Assembly (NCBI GenBank): GCA_002724635.1
Contig: PBPM01000036.1
Span: 1 to 43,293, forward strand
Direction: 5' to 3'
Source: Rhodospirillaceae bacterium
GTDB taxonomy: Bacteria; Pseudomonadota; Alphaproteobacteria; UBA6615
DNA: 43,293 bases
Below, in pieces: positions 26,058 to 39,263 of this stretch. A program made the position numbers and the translations under genes. Each line of letters begins with the position of its first letter. The first letter of the stretch is position 1. A model generated the notes under the pieces. The model worked only from the letters and a program-made list of their open reading frames with translations, ran no database searches and had not been told where the DNA came from.

Positions 26058-27200
26058 ATGCCTGATGGTTCACCCAATTCGGAAAACATGACACCTCGCG
26101 AACGCTATCGCTCCATGCGCGAGGCGAACGAGTTGATGCGCGACCCAACCCAAAAGCTCGCGGTCGACAGGCTGCAGAGCCTGCACCATTCACTCAAGGG
26201 ATATAAGCCCGCCGGCGAAAGCTTCCTCGCAGGCTGGAAAGACCGCTTCGGCCTATGGCGACGCAGCGACGCACCGCTGATAGGCCTGTATCTCTGCGGT
26301 CCGGTCGGGCGCGGCAAATCGATGCTGATGGACATGTTTTTCGACACGGCACCGGTAGAACGCAAACGGCGGGTCCATTTCCATGCCTTCATGCTGGAGA
26401 TCCAGCAGCGCCTCAACGCGTTGCGCAAGCAGGAGAAACGCGCTGACACGCTGATGCAGGTCGCCGCCGACGTGGCCGAAGAGAGCTGGTTGCTCTGCTT
26501 CGACGAGTTCCACGTGGTCAACATAGCCGACGCGATGATCCTAGGCCGCCTCTTCGAGGCATTCTTCAATCATGGGGTCGTGGTCGTCGCGACGTCAAAT
26601 GTCGCGCCGCATGATCTCTACAAGGGCGGTCTGCAGCGCGACCGCTTTCTGCCCTTCATCGACCTGATCGTCGAGAAGTTGGACATTCTGGACATCGGCG
26701 CGGGAACGGATTTCCGCCTCGATCGTCTGAAGGGCGAGCCCGTCTGGCACACGCCAATAGGCCGCGCAGCGACCGCGAAGCTGGACGATGCCTTCGCGAC
26801 CCTGACCGACAATGCCGATCCGGCATCATTTGAGATCGAGGTCGCGGGACGCGTGATCCACGCACACCAGGCCGCGCGCGGGATTGCGCGATTTACCTTC
26901 GATGAGCTTTGCAACAAGCCGCGTGGCGCATCCGATTTCCTCGCGATCGCGACCCACTATCACACGGTCATGGTGGACAACATCCCGACCCTCAATGCGC
27001 GCGAGCGCGACGCGGCGAAACGATTCGTGGTGCTAATCGACTCGCTCTACGAACATCATGTGAACCTGTTCGCCAGCGCCGAGAGCGAACCGGACGCGCT
27101 CTACATGAGGGGCGACACCGCCTTCGAATTCCAGCGCACCGTCTCGCGCCTCATGGAGATGCAGGCCGAGGACTATCTGAATAGCCCCCACACGCCCTGA
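26058..27200 (+). CDS. zapE: Cell division protein ZapE (AFG1-like ATPase)
   Basis: P-loop ATPase of the AFG1/ZapE family, 380 residues. In E. coli, ZapE acts at the Z-ring under stress; mitochondrial AFG1 helps quality control of respiratory complexes. Walker A is GPVGRGKS (81-88), Walker B LLCFDEF (145-151), and sensor-like ATSNVAPHDLYKGGLQRDRFLPFI follows; the C-terminal FDELCNKPRGASDF and LIDSLYEHHVNL are family-specific. Its place immediately before mdh is usual in alphaproteobacteria and fits a link to respiration. The ATG at 26058 is used; another lies at 26088. Confidence 0.93.
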   Translation: MPDGSPNSENMTPRERYRSMREANELMRDPTQKLAVDRLQSLHHSLKGYKPAGESFLAGWKDRFGLWRRSDAPLIGLYLCGPVGRGKSMLMDMFFDTAPVERKRRVHFHAFMLEIQQRLNALRKQEKRADTLMQVAADVAEESWLLCFDEFHVVNIADAMILGRLFEAFFNHGVVVVATSNVAPHDLYKGGLQRDRFLPFIDLIVEKLDILDIGAGTDFRLDRLKGEPVWHTPIGRAATAKLDDAFATLTDNADPASFEIEVAGRVIHAHQAARGIARFTFDELCNKPRGASDFLAIATHYHTVMVDNIPTLNARERDAAKRFVVLIDSLYEHHVNLFASAESEPDALYMRGDTAFEFQRTVSRLMEMQAEDYLNSPHTP

Positions 27201-27268
27201 CATTGGCCGCGGCAGCGGCGCGGCAACGTGCCGATTCGGCGGCACAAATGCCTTGCCCGGTGCACGCC

Positions 27269-28318
<1,050 letters not shown>

Positions 28319-28517
28319 GCAATCGACACCCAAACGTCAGACTTTCTGGCGGTTTGCGCAGTGCAACACGGGTGCTAAAGTTGCAAAATATTAACCATAT
28401 TCGGCCGTGTTTTCGGGCCCCAATCGAGACGGTGCACTGCGTCAGTAGCCATATGGTAGTCCGCAACTTCAATCGTCTCCACTGCAGACTAAATCTGTCT
28501 TTCGGAATAGACCACCA

Positions 28518-29714
28518 ATGAACATTCATGAGTATCAGGCCAAGGGCCTGCTGGCTAAGTTCGGTGTGGCGGTGCCACGCGGCTCCGTCGCCTATACAGC
28601 CGAGGAAGCCAGTAAGGTAGCCGCAGAGCTGGGCGGTGCGATCTGGGTCGTGAAATCCCAGATTCACGCCGGCGGTCGCGGCGCGGGACATTTCGCCGAC
28701 GACCCCAACGGCAGCGGCGGCGTCCGCCTCGCTAGGAGCGACGACGAGGTTCGTACCCATGCAGAGGCAATGCTCGGCAAGACTCTGGTCACGAAGCAGA
28801 CCGGCGCTGAGGGCAAGGAGGTCAAGCGCATCTATATTGAGGAAGGTTGCGACATTGCCCGCGAGCTCTATCTCAGCCTGCTGGTCGACCGAGACACCTC
28901 GCGCATTGTCATTGTCGCCTCGACTGAGGGCGGCATGGACATCGAAACGGTTGCCGAAGAGACCCCTGAGAAGATCGCCCAAGTCGCTATTGATCCGGCG
29001 ACCGGCATCATGCCCTTCCACACCCGCGAGGTCGCATTCAGCCTCGGTCTCGAGGGCAATCAGATCAAGAGCGCCACGAAATTCCTGACGGCTATGTATG
29101 ACGCATTCCTCGAGCTAGACGCCTCGATGGTCGAGATTAATCCACTGGTCGTGACAGGCGCGGGCGATGTCATCGCCCTCGATGCCAAGATGGGCTTCGA
29201 TGACAACGCGCTGTATCGCCAGCCTAATGTAGAGGCGCTGCGCGATGAAGACGAAGAGGACCCGATGGAACTCGAGGCCTCCAAGCACGAGCTGAACTAT
29301 ATCAAGCTCGACGGCTCGATCGGCTGTATGGTGAACGGTGCGGGCTTGGCCATGGCCACCATGGACATCGTCAAGCTGCACGGCAGTTCGCCGGCCAATT
29401 TCTTGGATGTCGGCGGCGGTGCAACGAAGGAGCGGGTGACCGCGGCCTTCAAGATCATCCTGTCGGACCCGAATGTCGATGGCATCCTCGTGAACATTTT
29501 CGGCGGCATTATGCGCTGCGATGTAATCGCTGAGGGCATCGTCGCCGCAGCGCGCGAAGTCTCTCTGCATGTTCCGCTGGTGGTTCGCCTAGAAGGCACA
29601 AACGTCGATCTCGGCAAGAACCTACTTGCTGAATCGGGGCTCCCAATCGTTTCGGCAAACGACCTTGGGGACGCCGCCGAGAAGATCGTCAACGCGGTAA
29701 AGGAGGCGGCCTGA
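28518..29714 (+). CDS. sucC: Succinyl-CoA synthetase beta subunit
   Basis: ADP/GDP-binding subunit of succinyl-CoA ligase (TCA cycle substrate-level phosphorylation). The 398-residue product shows the usual ATP-grasp start [64 protein letters not shown] and [10 protein letters not shown]. sucD follows after four bases, and an AGGAGG sequence near the end of sucC may serve as its ribosome-binding site. Confidence 0.98.
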   Translation: MNIHEYQAKGLLAKFGVAVPRGSVAYTAEEASKVAAELGGAIWVVKSQIHAGGRGAGHFADDPNGSGGVRLARSDDEVRTHAEAMLGKTLVTKQTGAEGKEVKRIYIEEGCDIARELYLSLLVDRDTSRIVIVASTEGGMDIETVAEETPEKIAQVAIDPATGIMPFHTREVAFSLGLEGNQIKSATKFLTAMYDAFLELDASMVEINPLVVTGAGDVIALDAKMGFDDNALYRQPNVEALRDEDEEDPMELEASKHELNYIKLDGSIGCMVNGAGLAMATMDIVKLHGSSPANFLDVGGGATKERVTAAFKIILSDPNVDGILVNIFGGIMRCDVIAEGIVAAAREVSLHVPLVVRLEGTNVDLGKNLLAESGLPIVSANDLGDAAEKIVNAVKEAA

Positions 29715-29718
29715 CGCC

Positions 29719-30594
29719 ATGTCCGTACTTGTCGGTAAAGATACCAAGGTCATCTGCCAGGGCTTCACAGGAGCTCAGGGCACATTCCATTCCGAACAGG
29801 CCATCGCTTACGGCACCCGGATGGTCGGGGGGGTCACCCCGGGCAAGGGTGGCACCACGCATCTCGACCTGCCCGTCTTCGACACTGTCGACGACGCTAT
29901 CAGCACGACCGGCGCAAATGCGTCCGTAATCTACGTGCCACCGCCGTTTGCCGGCGACGCGGTCCTCGAGGCAATCGACGCCGGCGTCGAGCTGGTGGTC
30001 TGCATAACCGAGGGCATCCCCGTTCTCGACATGGTGAAGGTCAAGCGCGCGCTCAGCGGCTCCGATACCCGGCTGATCGGCCCGAACTGCCCAGGTATTA
30101 TCACGCCGGACGAATGCAAGATCGGGATCATGCCGGGCCATATCCATCAGCGCGGCAACATCGGCATAGTCTCGCGCTCGGGTACGTTGACATACGAGGC
30201 GGTCGCGCAGACGACCGCCGTCGGCTTGGGCCAGACCACGTGCATCGGCATCGGCGGCGATCCGGTCAACGGTACCAACTTCATCGATTGCCTGGACATG
30301 TTCCTGGGCGATGAAGAGACTCAGGGAATCATCATGATCGGCGAGATCGGCGGATCGGCAGAGGAAGACGCCGCGGATTTCCTGAAATCATCGACAGTCA
30401 AAAAACCGGTTGCCGGGTTCATCGCCGGCGTCACGGCGCCTCCCGGAAAACGCATGGGCCATGCCGGTGCAATCATCTCGGGCGGCAGGGGCACTGCGGA
30501 CGCGAAAATGGACGCGATGAAATCCGCAGGTATTCTGGTTGCGGAATCCCCGTCTGCACTCGGCACCACTATGGTCAGAGCATTGAAGGGCTAA
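29719..30594 (+). CDS. sucD: Succinyl-CoA synthetase alpha subunit
   Basis: CoA-binding subunit carrying the phosphohistidine, 291 residues. Features: the N-terminal CoA-binding fold with [47 protein letters not shown], and the phosphorylated histidine in [12 protein letters not shown]. It is coupled to sucC (gap of four bases). A 76-base gap to sucA holds only a small hairpin (around 30650-30665) and a weak ribosome-binding site. Confidence 0.98.
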   Translation: MSVLVGKDTKVICQGFTGAQGTFHSEQAIAYGTRMVGGVTPGKGGTTHLDLPVFDTVDDAISTTGANASVIYVPPPFAGDAVLEAIDAGVELVVCITEGIPVLDMVKVKRALSGSDTRLIGPNCPGIITPDECKIGIMPGHIHQRGNIGIVSRSGTLTYEAVAQTTAVGLGQTTCIGIGGDPVNGTNFIDCLDMFLGDEETQGIIMIGEIGGSAEEDAADFLKSSTVKKPVAGFIAGVTAPPGKRMGHAGAIISGGRGTADAKMDAMKSAGILVAESPSALGTTMVRALKG

Positions 30595-30670
30595 GTAGGT
30601 CGCCTATTTGTTGGTGTGGGGGCCTAACGCTATGAAAGAAGGGACCGCAGCCACGGACCGCGGCTAGGAC

Positions 30671-33592
<2,922 letters not shown>

Positions 33593-33620
33593 GCGGTGCG
33601 ACCTCAGCAGGAATCCGAGA

Positions 33621-35213
33621 ATGACTATCGAAATCAAAGTCCCCGACATGGGTGAATCCGTGACCGAGGGCACCATCGCGCGCTGGTTCAAAACCTTGGG
33701 CGAGACCGTTGCAGCCGACGAACCGCTGGTTGAGATCGAGACCGATAAGGTGACGGTCGAGGTGCCCGCCCCCGGCGCCGGCGTGCTGATCGAGATCGGC
33801 GCCGATGAAGGCTTGGATGTCGAGGTCGGCACGGTGATCGGCACCATCGACGAGAACGGGGCGGCAACCGCCGCACCTGCAGCAAACACACCGATCGAAG
33901 CCGTCCCCGCAGAGAAACCCGCCAACACACCGGCCGCGGCGCCGGCCGAAGCTACCAGCGAGACTATGGACGTCACGGTGCCCGAACTTGGCGAATCCGT
34001 CACCGAAGGTACCGTCGGTCGCTGGCTTAAACAGGTCGGCGAGAGCTTCGCCGCCGACGAACCGCTGGTCGAGATCGAGACCGATAAAGTGACCGCCGAG
34101 CTTCCCGCCCCGAGCGCTGGCACACTGATTGAAATCCTCTCCCAGGAAGGGGTCGACGTGGAAGTCGGCGCCGTCGTCGGGCGGATAGCCACCGGCAACG
34201 TGGGCGCCGCCAGCGCAGCCGCAACGGCGGATACGGCCAAAGAAAAACCGGCTACGGCCGCCACACCCGAGAGCACCCGCGCGAACACTAACCACCCGCT
34301 TTCGCCCGCCGTCCGGAAACTGGTCGACGAGCATGGGCTCGATCCCGCCGCCATACCGGTCACGGGACGCGACGGCCGCATCACCAAGGGCGACGTGATG
34401 CGCCATCTAGACAATCGCGCCTCGGGCGCTGCCAGGCCTGCCGCTTCTGCGCCACAGACGTTGGCACCGGCCTTCGTCGCCGCTGGCGACCTACCCGAAC
34501 GCGAAGAAGACCCGCGCGGCGAGGAACGCGTGCGCATGTCCAAGCTGCGCCAGACCGTCGCCACCCGGCTCAAGCAGGCCCAGAATACCGCAGCGATGCT
34601 CACCACCTTTAACGAGGTTGACATGCAAGGCGTGATGGACCTGCGCGCCCGTTACCGCGACGATTTCGAGAAGAAGCACGGCGTGAAGCTCGGCTTAATG
34701 AGTATCTTCGTGAAGGCAGCAATCAATGCGCTCAAGGAACTGCCATCGGTCAATGCCGAGATTTACGGCGACGAGATCATCTACCGGAACTATTACGATA
34801 TCGGCGTCGCCGTGGGCGGCGAGCAGGGCCTTGTCGTCCCCGTTTTGCGCGACGCCGACAAGCAGAGTTTCAGCCAGATAGAGGGACAAATCGCCGATTT
34901 CGGGCAACGCGCGCGCGATGGCAAGCTGACTATAAAAGAACTGACAGGTGGCACCTTCACGATCACGAATGGCGGCATCTTCGGATCGATGCTCTCGACA
35001 CCGATCCTGAACCCGCCGCAGTCGGGTATCCTTGGCATGCATAACATCGTCAAGCGACCGGTGGTGATCGACGACGAGATCGTCATCCGCCCGACGATGT
35101 ATCTCGCGCTCAGCTACGACCACCGGATAATCGACGGCCGCGAGGCGGTGACGTTCCTAGTGCGGGTCAAGCAGGCGATCGAGGATCCTGAGAGGCTCCT
35201 GATCGAGGTTTAG
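33621..35213 (+). CDS. sucB: 2-Oxoglutarate dehydrogenase E2 component (dihydrolipoamide succinyltransferase) with two lipoyl domains
   Basis: Core subunit of the 2-oxoglutarate dehydrogenase complex, 530 residues. Order: lipoyl domain 1 (2-77, lipoyl lysine K43 in EIETDKV), Ala/Pro/Glu linker, lipoyl domain 2 (116-191, K156 in the same EIETDKV motif), Ala-rich linker, E1/E3-binding domain (about 225-262, [18 protein letters not shown]), and the catalytic acyltransferase domain ending with [12 protein letters not shown], where H501 and D505 are the catalytic pair. Most SucB proteins I know from proteobacteria have one lipoyl domain and about 400 residues. The ATG at 33621 follows CAGGAATCC; the frame is open into sucA. 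The neighbourhood (sucA before, lpd after) supports SucB rather than a pyruvate E2. Confidence 0.95.
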   Translation: MTIEIKVPDMGESVTEGTIARWFKTLGETVAADEPLVEIETDKVTVEVPAPGAGVLIEIGADEGLDVEVGTVIGTIDENGAATAAPAANTPIEAVPAEKPANTPAAAPAEATSETMDVTVPELGESVTEGTVGRWLKQVGESFAADEPLVEIETDKVTAELPAPSAGTLIEILSQEGVDVEVGAVVGRIATGNVGAASAAATADTAKEKPATAATPESTRANTNHPLSPAVRKLVDEHGLDPAAIPVTGRDGRITKGDVMRHLDNRASGAARPAASAPQTLAPAFVAAGDLPEREEDPRGEERVRMSKLRQTVATRLKQAQNTAAMLTTFNEVDMQGVMDLRARYRDDFEKKHGVKLGLMSIFVKAAINALKELPSVNAEIYGDEIIYRNYYDIGVAVGGEQGLVVPVLRDADKQSFSQIEGQIADFGQRARDGKLTIKELTGGTFTITNGGIFGSMLSTPILNPPQSGILGMHNIVKRPVVIDDEIVIRPTMYLALSYDHRIIDGREAVTFLVRVKQAIEDPERLLIEV

Positions 35214-35219
35214 AAAGCT

Positions 35220-36632
35220 ATGACAGAAACGCAGTCCTTCGATCTTGTAATCATCGGCTCCGGCCCGGGCGGGTATGTGGCCGCCATCCGCGCGGCCCAG
35301 CTGGGACTCAATGTCGCCTGTGTGGAGAAGCGGACCACCCTCGGCGGCACCTGCCTGAATATCGGCTGCATCCCCTCGAAAGCCCTGCTGCAGTCCTCGG
35401 AACACTACGCTCACGCCCAGCACGGACTCGGCGCCCACGGGATCAAGGCCGGCAAGGTCTCCTTCGACCTCGATGCGATGATGGCGCACAAGACCGAGGT
35501 CGTGGACGACAACACTAAGGGCATCGAGTTCCTATTCAAGAAGAACAAAGTCACGCCGATCTTCGGTACCGCCGAAATAAGGAGCGCTAGGGAAGTCGTC
35601 GTGACCGGCGACGACGGCACCACCCAGTCGTTGCAGACCCGATATGTACTGATTGCCACGGGATCCGATTCCGCCCTCCTGCCGGGCGTGGATATCGACG
35701 AGGAGCGCATCGTCAGCTCGACCGGCGCCCTCGAACTCAAAGCCGTGCCAAAGCATCTCGTAGTCATCGGCGGCGGCTATATCGGGCTCGAGATGGGTTC
35801 CGTGTGGGCGCGGTTGGGCGCCGAGGTCACGGTCGTGGAGTTCCTTGACCGGATCACGCCCGGCATGGACGGTGAGGTCGCCAAGACCTTCCAGCGAATT
35901 CTTAAGAAACAGGGCATGACCTTCAGGCTCGGTACAAAGGTGACCGGCGCCAAAAAGCTCAAGACCAAGGTTAAGCTGACTATCGAGCCCGCCGCGGGCG
36001 GCGACAGCGAGACCATCGACTGCGACACTATCCTAGTAGCCATCGGGCGGCGCCCCTACACCGAGGGCCTCGGGCTGGAAAGCGCAGGCGTAAAGACGGA
36101 CGACCGCGGCTTCATCGAGATTGATGCCAATTTCCAGACCAACGTGTCGGGCATCTTCGCAATCGGCGACTGCGTGCCAGGCCCGATGCTCGCCCACAAG
36201 GCCGAGGACGAAGGCGTCGCAGCGGCGGAGATCATCGCCGGCGAATCCGGGCATGTGAACTATGACGTGATTCCAGGGATCGTCTACACATGGCCGGAAG
36301 TCGCGGCGGTCGGGAAGACCGAGGAACAGCTCAAACATGACGGCATCGACTACAACGTCGGCAGCTTCCCGTTCTCCGCCAACGGGCGCGCCCGGGCGGC
36401 TAACAAAACGGACGGATTCGTCAAGATCCTTGCCGACGCAAGGACTGATCGCATTCTTGGCGCCCACATCATCGGGCCGGATGCCGGGACGCTGATTCAC
36501 GAGATAGTCGTCGGCATGGAGTTCGGCGCAGCGGCCGAGGACATCGCACGGTCCTGCCACGGACATCCAACATTAGCGGAAGCCGTCAAGGAAGCCGCAC
36601 TCGCCGTCGGCAGGCGCACCATCCACATCTAG
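35220..36632 (+). CDS. lpd: Dihydrolipoamide dehydrogenase (E3)
   Basis: FAD enzyme that re-oxidises the lipoyl groups of SucB and passes electrons to NAD. The 470-residue protein has the FAD motif GSGPGGYVAA, the redox disulfide C45/C50 in GGTCLNIGCIPSKAL, the NAD motif GGGYIGLEMGSV, IFAIGDCVPGPML and the C-terminal HGHPTLAEAV, with the catalytic H449-E454 pair contributed to the partner subunit. It starts six bases after the sucB stop, closing the mdh-sucCD-sucAB-lpd block. Confidence 0.97.
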   Translation: MTETQSFDLVIIGSGPGGYVAAIRAAQLGLNVACVEKRTTLGGTCLNIGCIPSKALLQSSEHYAHAQHGLGAHGIKAGKVSFDLDAMMAHKTEVVDDNTKGIEFLFKKNKVTPIFGTAEIRSAREVVVTGDDGTTQSLQTRYVLIATGSDSALLPGVDIDEERIVSSTGALELKAVPKHLVVIGGGYIGLEMGSVWARLGAEVTVVEFLDRITPGMDGEVAKTFQRILKKQGMTFRLGTKVTGAKKLKTKVKLTIEPAAGGDSETIDCDTILVAIGRRPYTEGLGLESAGVKTDDRGFIEIDANFQTNVSGIFAIGDCVPGPMLAHKAEDEGVAAAEIIAGESGHVNYDVIPGIVYTWPEVAAVGKTEEQLKHDGIDYNVGSFPFSANGRARAANKTDGFVKILADARTDRILGAHIIGPDAGTLIHEIVVGMEFGAAAEDIARSCHGHPTLAEAVKEAALAVGRRTIHI

Positions 36633-36669
36633 CCGAACGTGTGTCCATCACCCGGTCTTGAGATTGTCG

Positions 36670-36695
36670 CTGAACGCCGTCGACGGCTCGTTCAG
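36670..36695 (+). terminator. Possible hairpin between lpd and xerC
   Basis: CTGAACG, the palindrome CCGTCGACGG, and CTCGTTCAG make a stem-loop in the convergent gap after lpd. Only GTGGTTTT follows on the plus strand, so terminator strength is uncertain. Confidence 0.3.
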
Positions 36696-36757
36696 ATCGA
36701 GTGGTTTTCGCAACAGAACCAGTGCACCCGCATCGAGTACTTTCGCGAGCCGGCGGG

Positions 36758-37732
36758 CTAGCCCTTCCGCGCGCGGGGATGAGCCTTGCCGTAGACGTCG
36801 AGCAGGCGGGCACTTTCCACATCCGTGTATCGCTGGGTCGTCGACAGCGACGCGTGACCCAGTAATTCTTGGATAACGCGCAGATCCGCCCCCGCCGATA
36901 GCAGGTGGGTTGCAAAAGAATGGCGCATGGCATGCGGCGTGGTCTCTCGCGGCAGTCCGAGCGCCAACCGTAGCTCTTGGACGCGCTTCTGCACGACGCG
37001 AGGCCCCAGGCGTCCCCCGCGAACCCCCACGAAAAGCGGCCCATTCGGCGCTATTGCGTGGGGACACTTCGACAGATAGCTATCGAGCGCTTCGCCAACC
37101 ACGGGCAGTAAGGGCAGCATCCGGGTCTTGCCACCCTTGCCCGTCACCGTCAGACTGCCTTCGCGCTGCACGTCAGCCACATTGAGCGCCAGTGCCTCAG
37201 AGATCCGCAGGCCGCAGCCATAAAGAAGCAGCAACACCGCGCTATCGCGTGCGCTGATCCAGTCCGGGGTCGTTTCGGTCCCCCGATCCATGGCGTGCAG
37301 TAAATCGTCGGTTTCTGTCTGGCTCAATGCCTTGGGGACGGAGCGCGGGAGTCTTGGTCCGCGCACGACACCCAGCGCCGGGTTCTTTCCATGTCCTTCG
37401 CGTTCGAGATAACGAAAGAACATGCGCACGGATGACAAGGCACGGGCTGTCGAACTGCGGGCGTAACCGCTCACACTGCGCATCGCCAGCCAGGCACGGA
37501 AGTCTCCCGGCTTAAGCGTAAACAGCGTCGCGAGCGCCACGGGCCCGCCGCAATGTTCCGAGAGAAATGCCACGAAGGCCGACACATCACGCAGATAGGC
37601 CGAGATTGTATGACGCGACGCACGGCGTTCCACATGGAGTTGGCTTTGCCAATTCACAAGCTGGCCCACCAAGTCAGCGGTAGCGGGCACGGTGGAGACG
37701 TCGAAGCTTTTCAGCGCGGCAGGTCGAGCCAT
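36758..37732 (-). CDS. xerC: Tyrosine recombinase XerC
   Basis: Site-specific recombinase that, with XerD, resolves chromosome dimers at dif. The 324-residue protein has the SAM-like N-terminal DNA-binding domain (HTISAYLRDVSAFVAFL) and the catalytic set R176 (GLRISEAL), K199 (TGKGGKTR), H267 and R270 (HAMRHSFATHLL), H293 (LLGHASLSTTQ) and the nucleophile Y302. It is a housekeeping Xer rather than a phage or integron integrase, judging by length and the DUF484 partner. The start at 37732 overlaps the end of DUF484 by about 22 bases. The frame is open further upstream, inside DUF484. Confidence 0.92.
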   Translation of the reverse strand: MARPAALKSFDVSTVPATADLVGQLVNWQSQLHVERRASRHTISAYLRDVSAFVAFLSEHCGGPVALATLFTLKPGDFRAWLAMRSVSGYARSSTARALSSVRMFFRYLEREGHGKNPALGVVRGPRLPRSVPKALSQTETDDLLHAMDRGTETTPDWISARDSAVLLLLYGCGLRISEALALNVADVQREGSLTVTGKGGKTRMLPLLPVVGEALDSYLSKCPHAIAPNGPLFVGVRGGRLGPRVVQKRVQELRLALGLPRETTPHAMRHSFATHLLSAGADLRVIQELLGHASLSTTQRYTDVESARLLDVYGKAHPRARKG

Positions 37733-38442
37733 GAGCGGATGCAGTGTTCCATGATGGCGGCGAGGAAGATCAGGAGTTCCGAACCCTGCCCGGCGTGGAA
37801 CCGGGACGGTTCGCGGCTCCCCAATGCCAGCAGCGCGATGGGCGCATCTTCGCGCACAGTCAGCCGCAGAAGGGCCTCGGAACGCACGAGGCCGACCGCC
37901 TCGCCATAGATGCGGCAATCCCCCTCGATATCGTCGTGCAGAGTGACCGCGCGCGAAACATTGACAATCCGATCGATGGTGCCAGTTGGAACGATCCGCA
38001 CACCCTGGTTGATTGTCGGCGCAACCGATCCACCCTCGAGGCAAAGGACCGCGGCATCGACATGCAGCAGGCCAACCAAGTCAATGGTCAGAATCTCGAT
38101 CAGGTGATCGAGTGAGCGCGCCTTAAGGAGCTCGACCACAGCCGCGTGAATGCGATTCTGGCTTTGCAGATTGGTGCGGCTGGCATCGATCAGGTCGCTG
38201 CTATGCGCATGCTGGCGCGCCAGATCATCGCGCATCCGCGCGAGCATCGCATCCTGCAGATCGATGACCTCGCCCCCAGCGGAATCGGCATCGGCGAATG
38301 CGCGCTCGGGCGCCTCAAGAACTGAAAGTAGCTGCGGGTGGCGTTTCAGAAAATCCGGATGCGCCTCGAGGAAATCTAAAACCTTAGCCTCGGTCAGCCC
38401 CACCGGCGACGTGGCGTCTTGGCGGGGGGCCTTCTTGCTCAT
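37711..38442 (-). CDS. DUF484 family protein
   Basis: A 243-residue protein of the DUF484 family, whose genes commonly precede xerC in proteobacteria. The N-terminal VLDFLEAHPDFLKRHPQLL is the family signature; a coiled-coil-like helix follows (about 55-95), then a GAF-like domain (IEILTIDLVGLLHVDAAVLCL onwards). Its function is unknown. The start at 38442 (MSKKAPR) is preferred; the frame opens at 38466. Lies between fsa and xerC on the minus strand, overlapping xerC. Confidence 0.88.
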   Translation of the reverse strand: MSKKAPRQDATSPVGLTEAKVLDFLEAHPDFLKRHPQLLSVLEAPERAFADADSAGGEVIDLQDAMLARMRDDLARQHAHSSDLIDASRTNLQSQNRIHAAVVELLKARSLDHLIEILTIDLVGLLHVDAAVLCLEGGSVAPTINQGVRIVPTGTIDRIVNVSRAVTLHDDIEGDCRIYGEAVGLVRSEALLRLTVREDAPIALLALGSREPSRFHAGQGSELLIFLAAIMEHCIRSWLDLPR

Positions 38443-38475
38443 ACTTCCATGCCTCGCAGGCAGCACAACATTCTG

Positions 38476-39165
38476 CTATTCCGCCGCGTTCTTGCGCTCA
38501 TTCGCTTGTTCCAATATCGACTGACCAGTGGCCTTCCAGTCCTTCAGGAAGGCGGCAAGCCCCTTGTCAGTGAGCGGATGCTGGTATAGCTGCCGCAGAA
38601 CGCCCGGCGGCAGCGTTGCGACATGTGCGCCGGCCATCGCCGATTCGACCACATGCGCCGGGCCGCGGATCGAGGCGACCAGAACCTCGGTCTCGAAGGC
38701 GTCATGCTGGGAAAAGATCTCAACGATGTCCTCGATCAGGTCGAGGCCACGCAACCCAATGTCGTCGAGGCGCCCCACGAAGGGCGAAATGAAACTAGCG
38801 TCCGCCTTGGCCGCAAGCACCGCCTGCGCTGACGAGAAACAAAGCGTGACGTTGACCATGATGTCGCGGTCACGCAGTGCCTTACAGGTCTTCAGGCCGT
38901 CCGGCGTCAACGGCACCTTAATCGCGACGTTGGGGGCGATCGCTGCCAGCACTTCGGCCTCGGCCATCATGTCCGCATGCTCCGTCGCCGTGACTTCCGC
39001 ACTGACCGGGCCGGGAACAACGTCACAAATTTCTGCGATGACATCGAGCATGTTGCGCCCGGACTTTGCAATCAGGGACGGGTTGGTGGTCACCCCATCC
39101 ACCAAGCCACTGTCGGCCAAGTCACGAATCTCCGCCAGATCGGCGGTATCCACAAAAAACTTCAT
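38476..39165 (-). CDS. fsa: Transaldolase / fructose-6-phosphate aldolase family (TalC-like)
   Basis: Small class I aldolase, 229 residues, of the short transaldolase family. Motifs: [35 protein letters not shown], the Schiff-base lysine K83 in [20 protein letters not shown] and [11 protein letters not shown]. Proteins of this subgroup act either as transaldolase in the pentose phosphate pathway or as fructose-6-phosphate aldolase; sequence alone does not decide. It is the first gene of the minus-strand group fsa - DUF484 - xerC and is divergent from priA (98 bases). Confidence 0.92.
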   Translation of the reverse strand: MKFFVDTADLAEIRDLADSGLVDGVTTNPSLIAKSGRNMLDVIAEICDVVPGPVSAEVTATEHADMMAEAEVLAAIAPNVAIKVPLTPDGLKTCKALRDRDIMVNVTLCFSSAQAVLAAKADASFISPFVGRLDDIGLRGLDLIEDIVEIFSQHDAFETEVLVASIRGPAHVVESAMAGAHVATLPPGVLRQLYQHPLTDKGLAAFLKDWKATGQSILEQANERKNAAE

Positions 39166-39263
39166 TCCCTAAATTCCTTCTTCCGCGTCGTGTCTTCTGT
39201 GTGCCAGAAACCTGTTCCCGCGATGCGTTGGCCGTCTGCGAGTCGCCGACTAAAGTGTACCCG

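Noticed and set aside
36648-36757. Minus-strand open stretch ending KVLDAGALVLLRKPLDLNEP-like sequence after xerC
   Set aside because: It looks somewhat protein-like, but it is only about 37 residues beyond the xerC stop in another frame, with no start of its own and a hairpin inside; not enough to call a gene.
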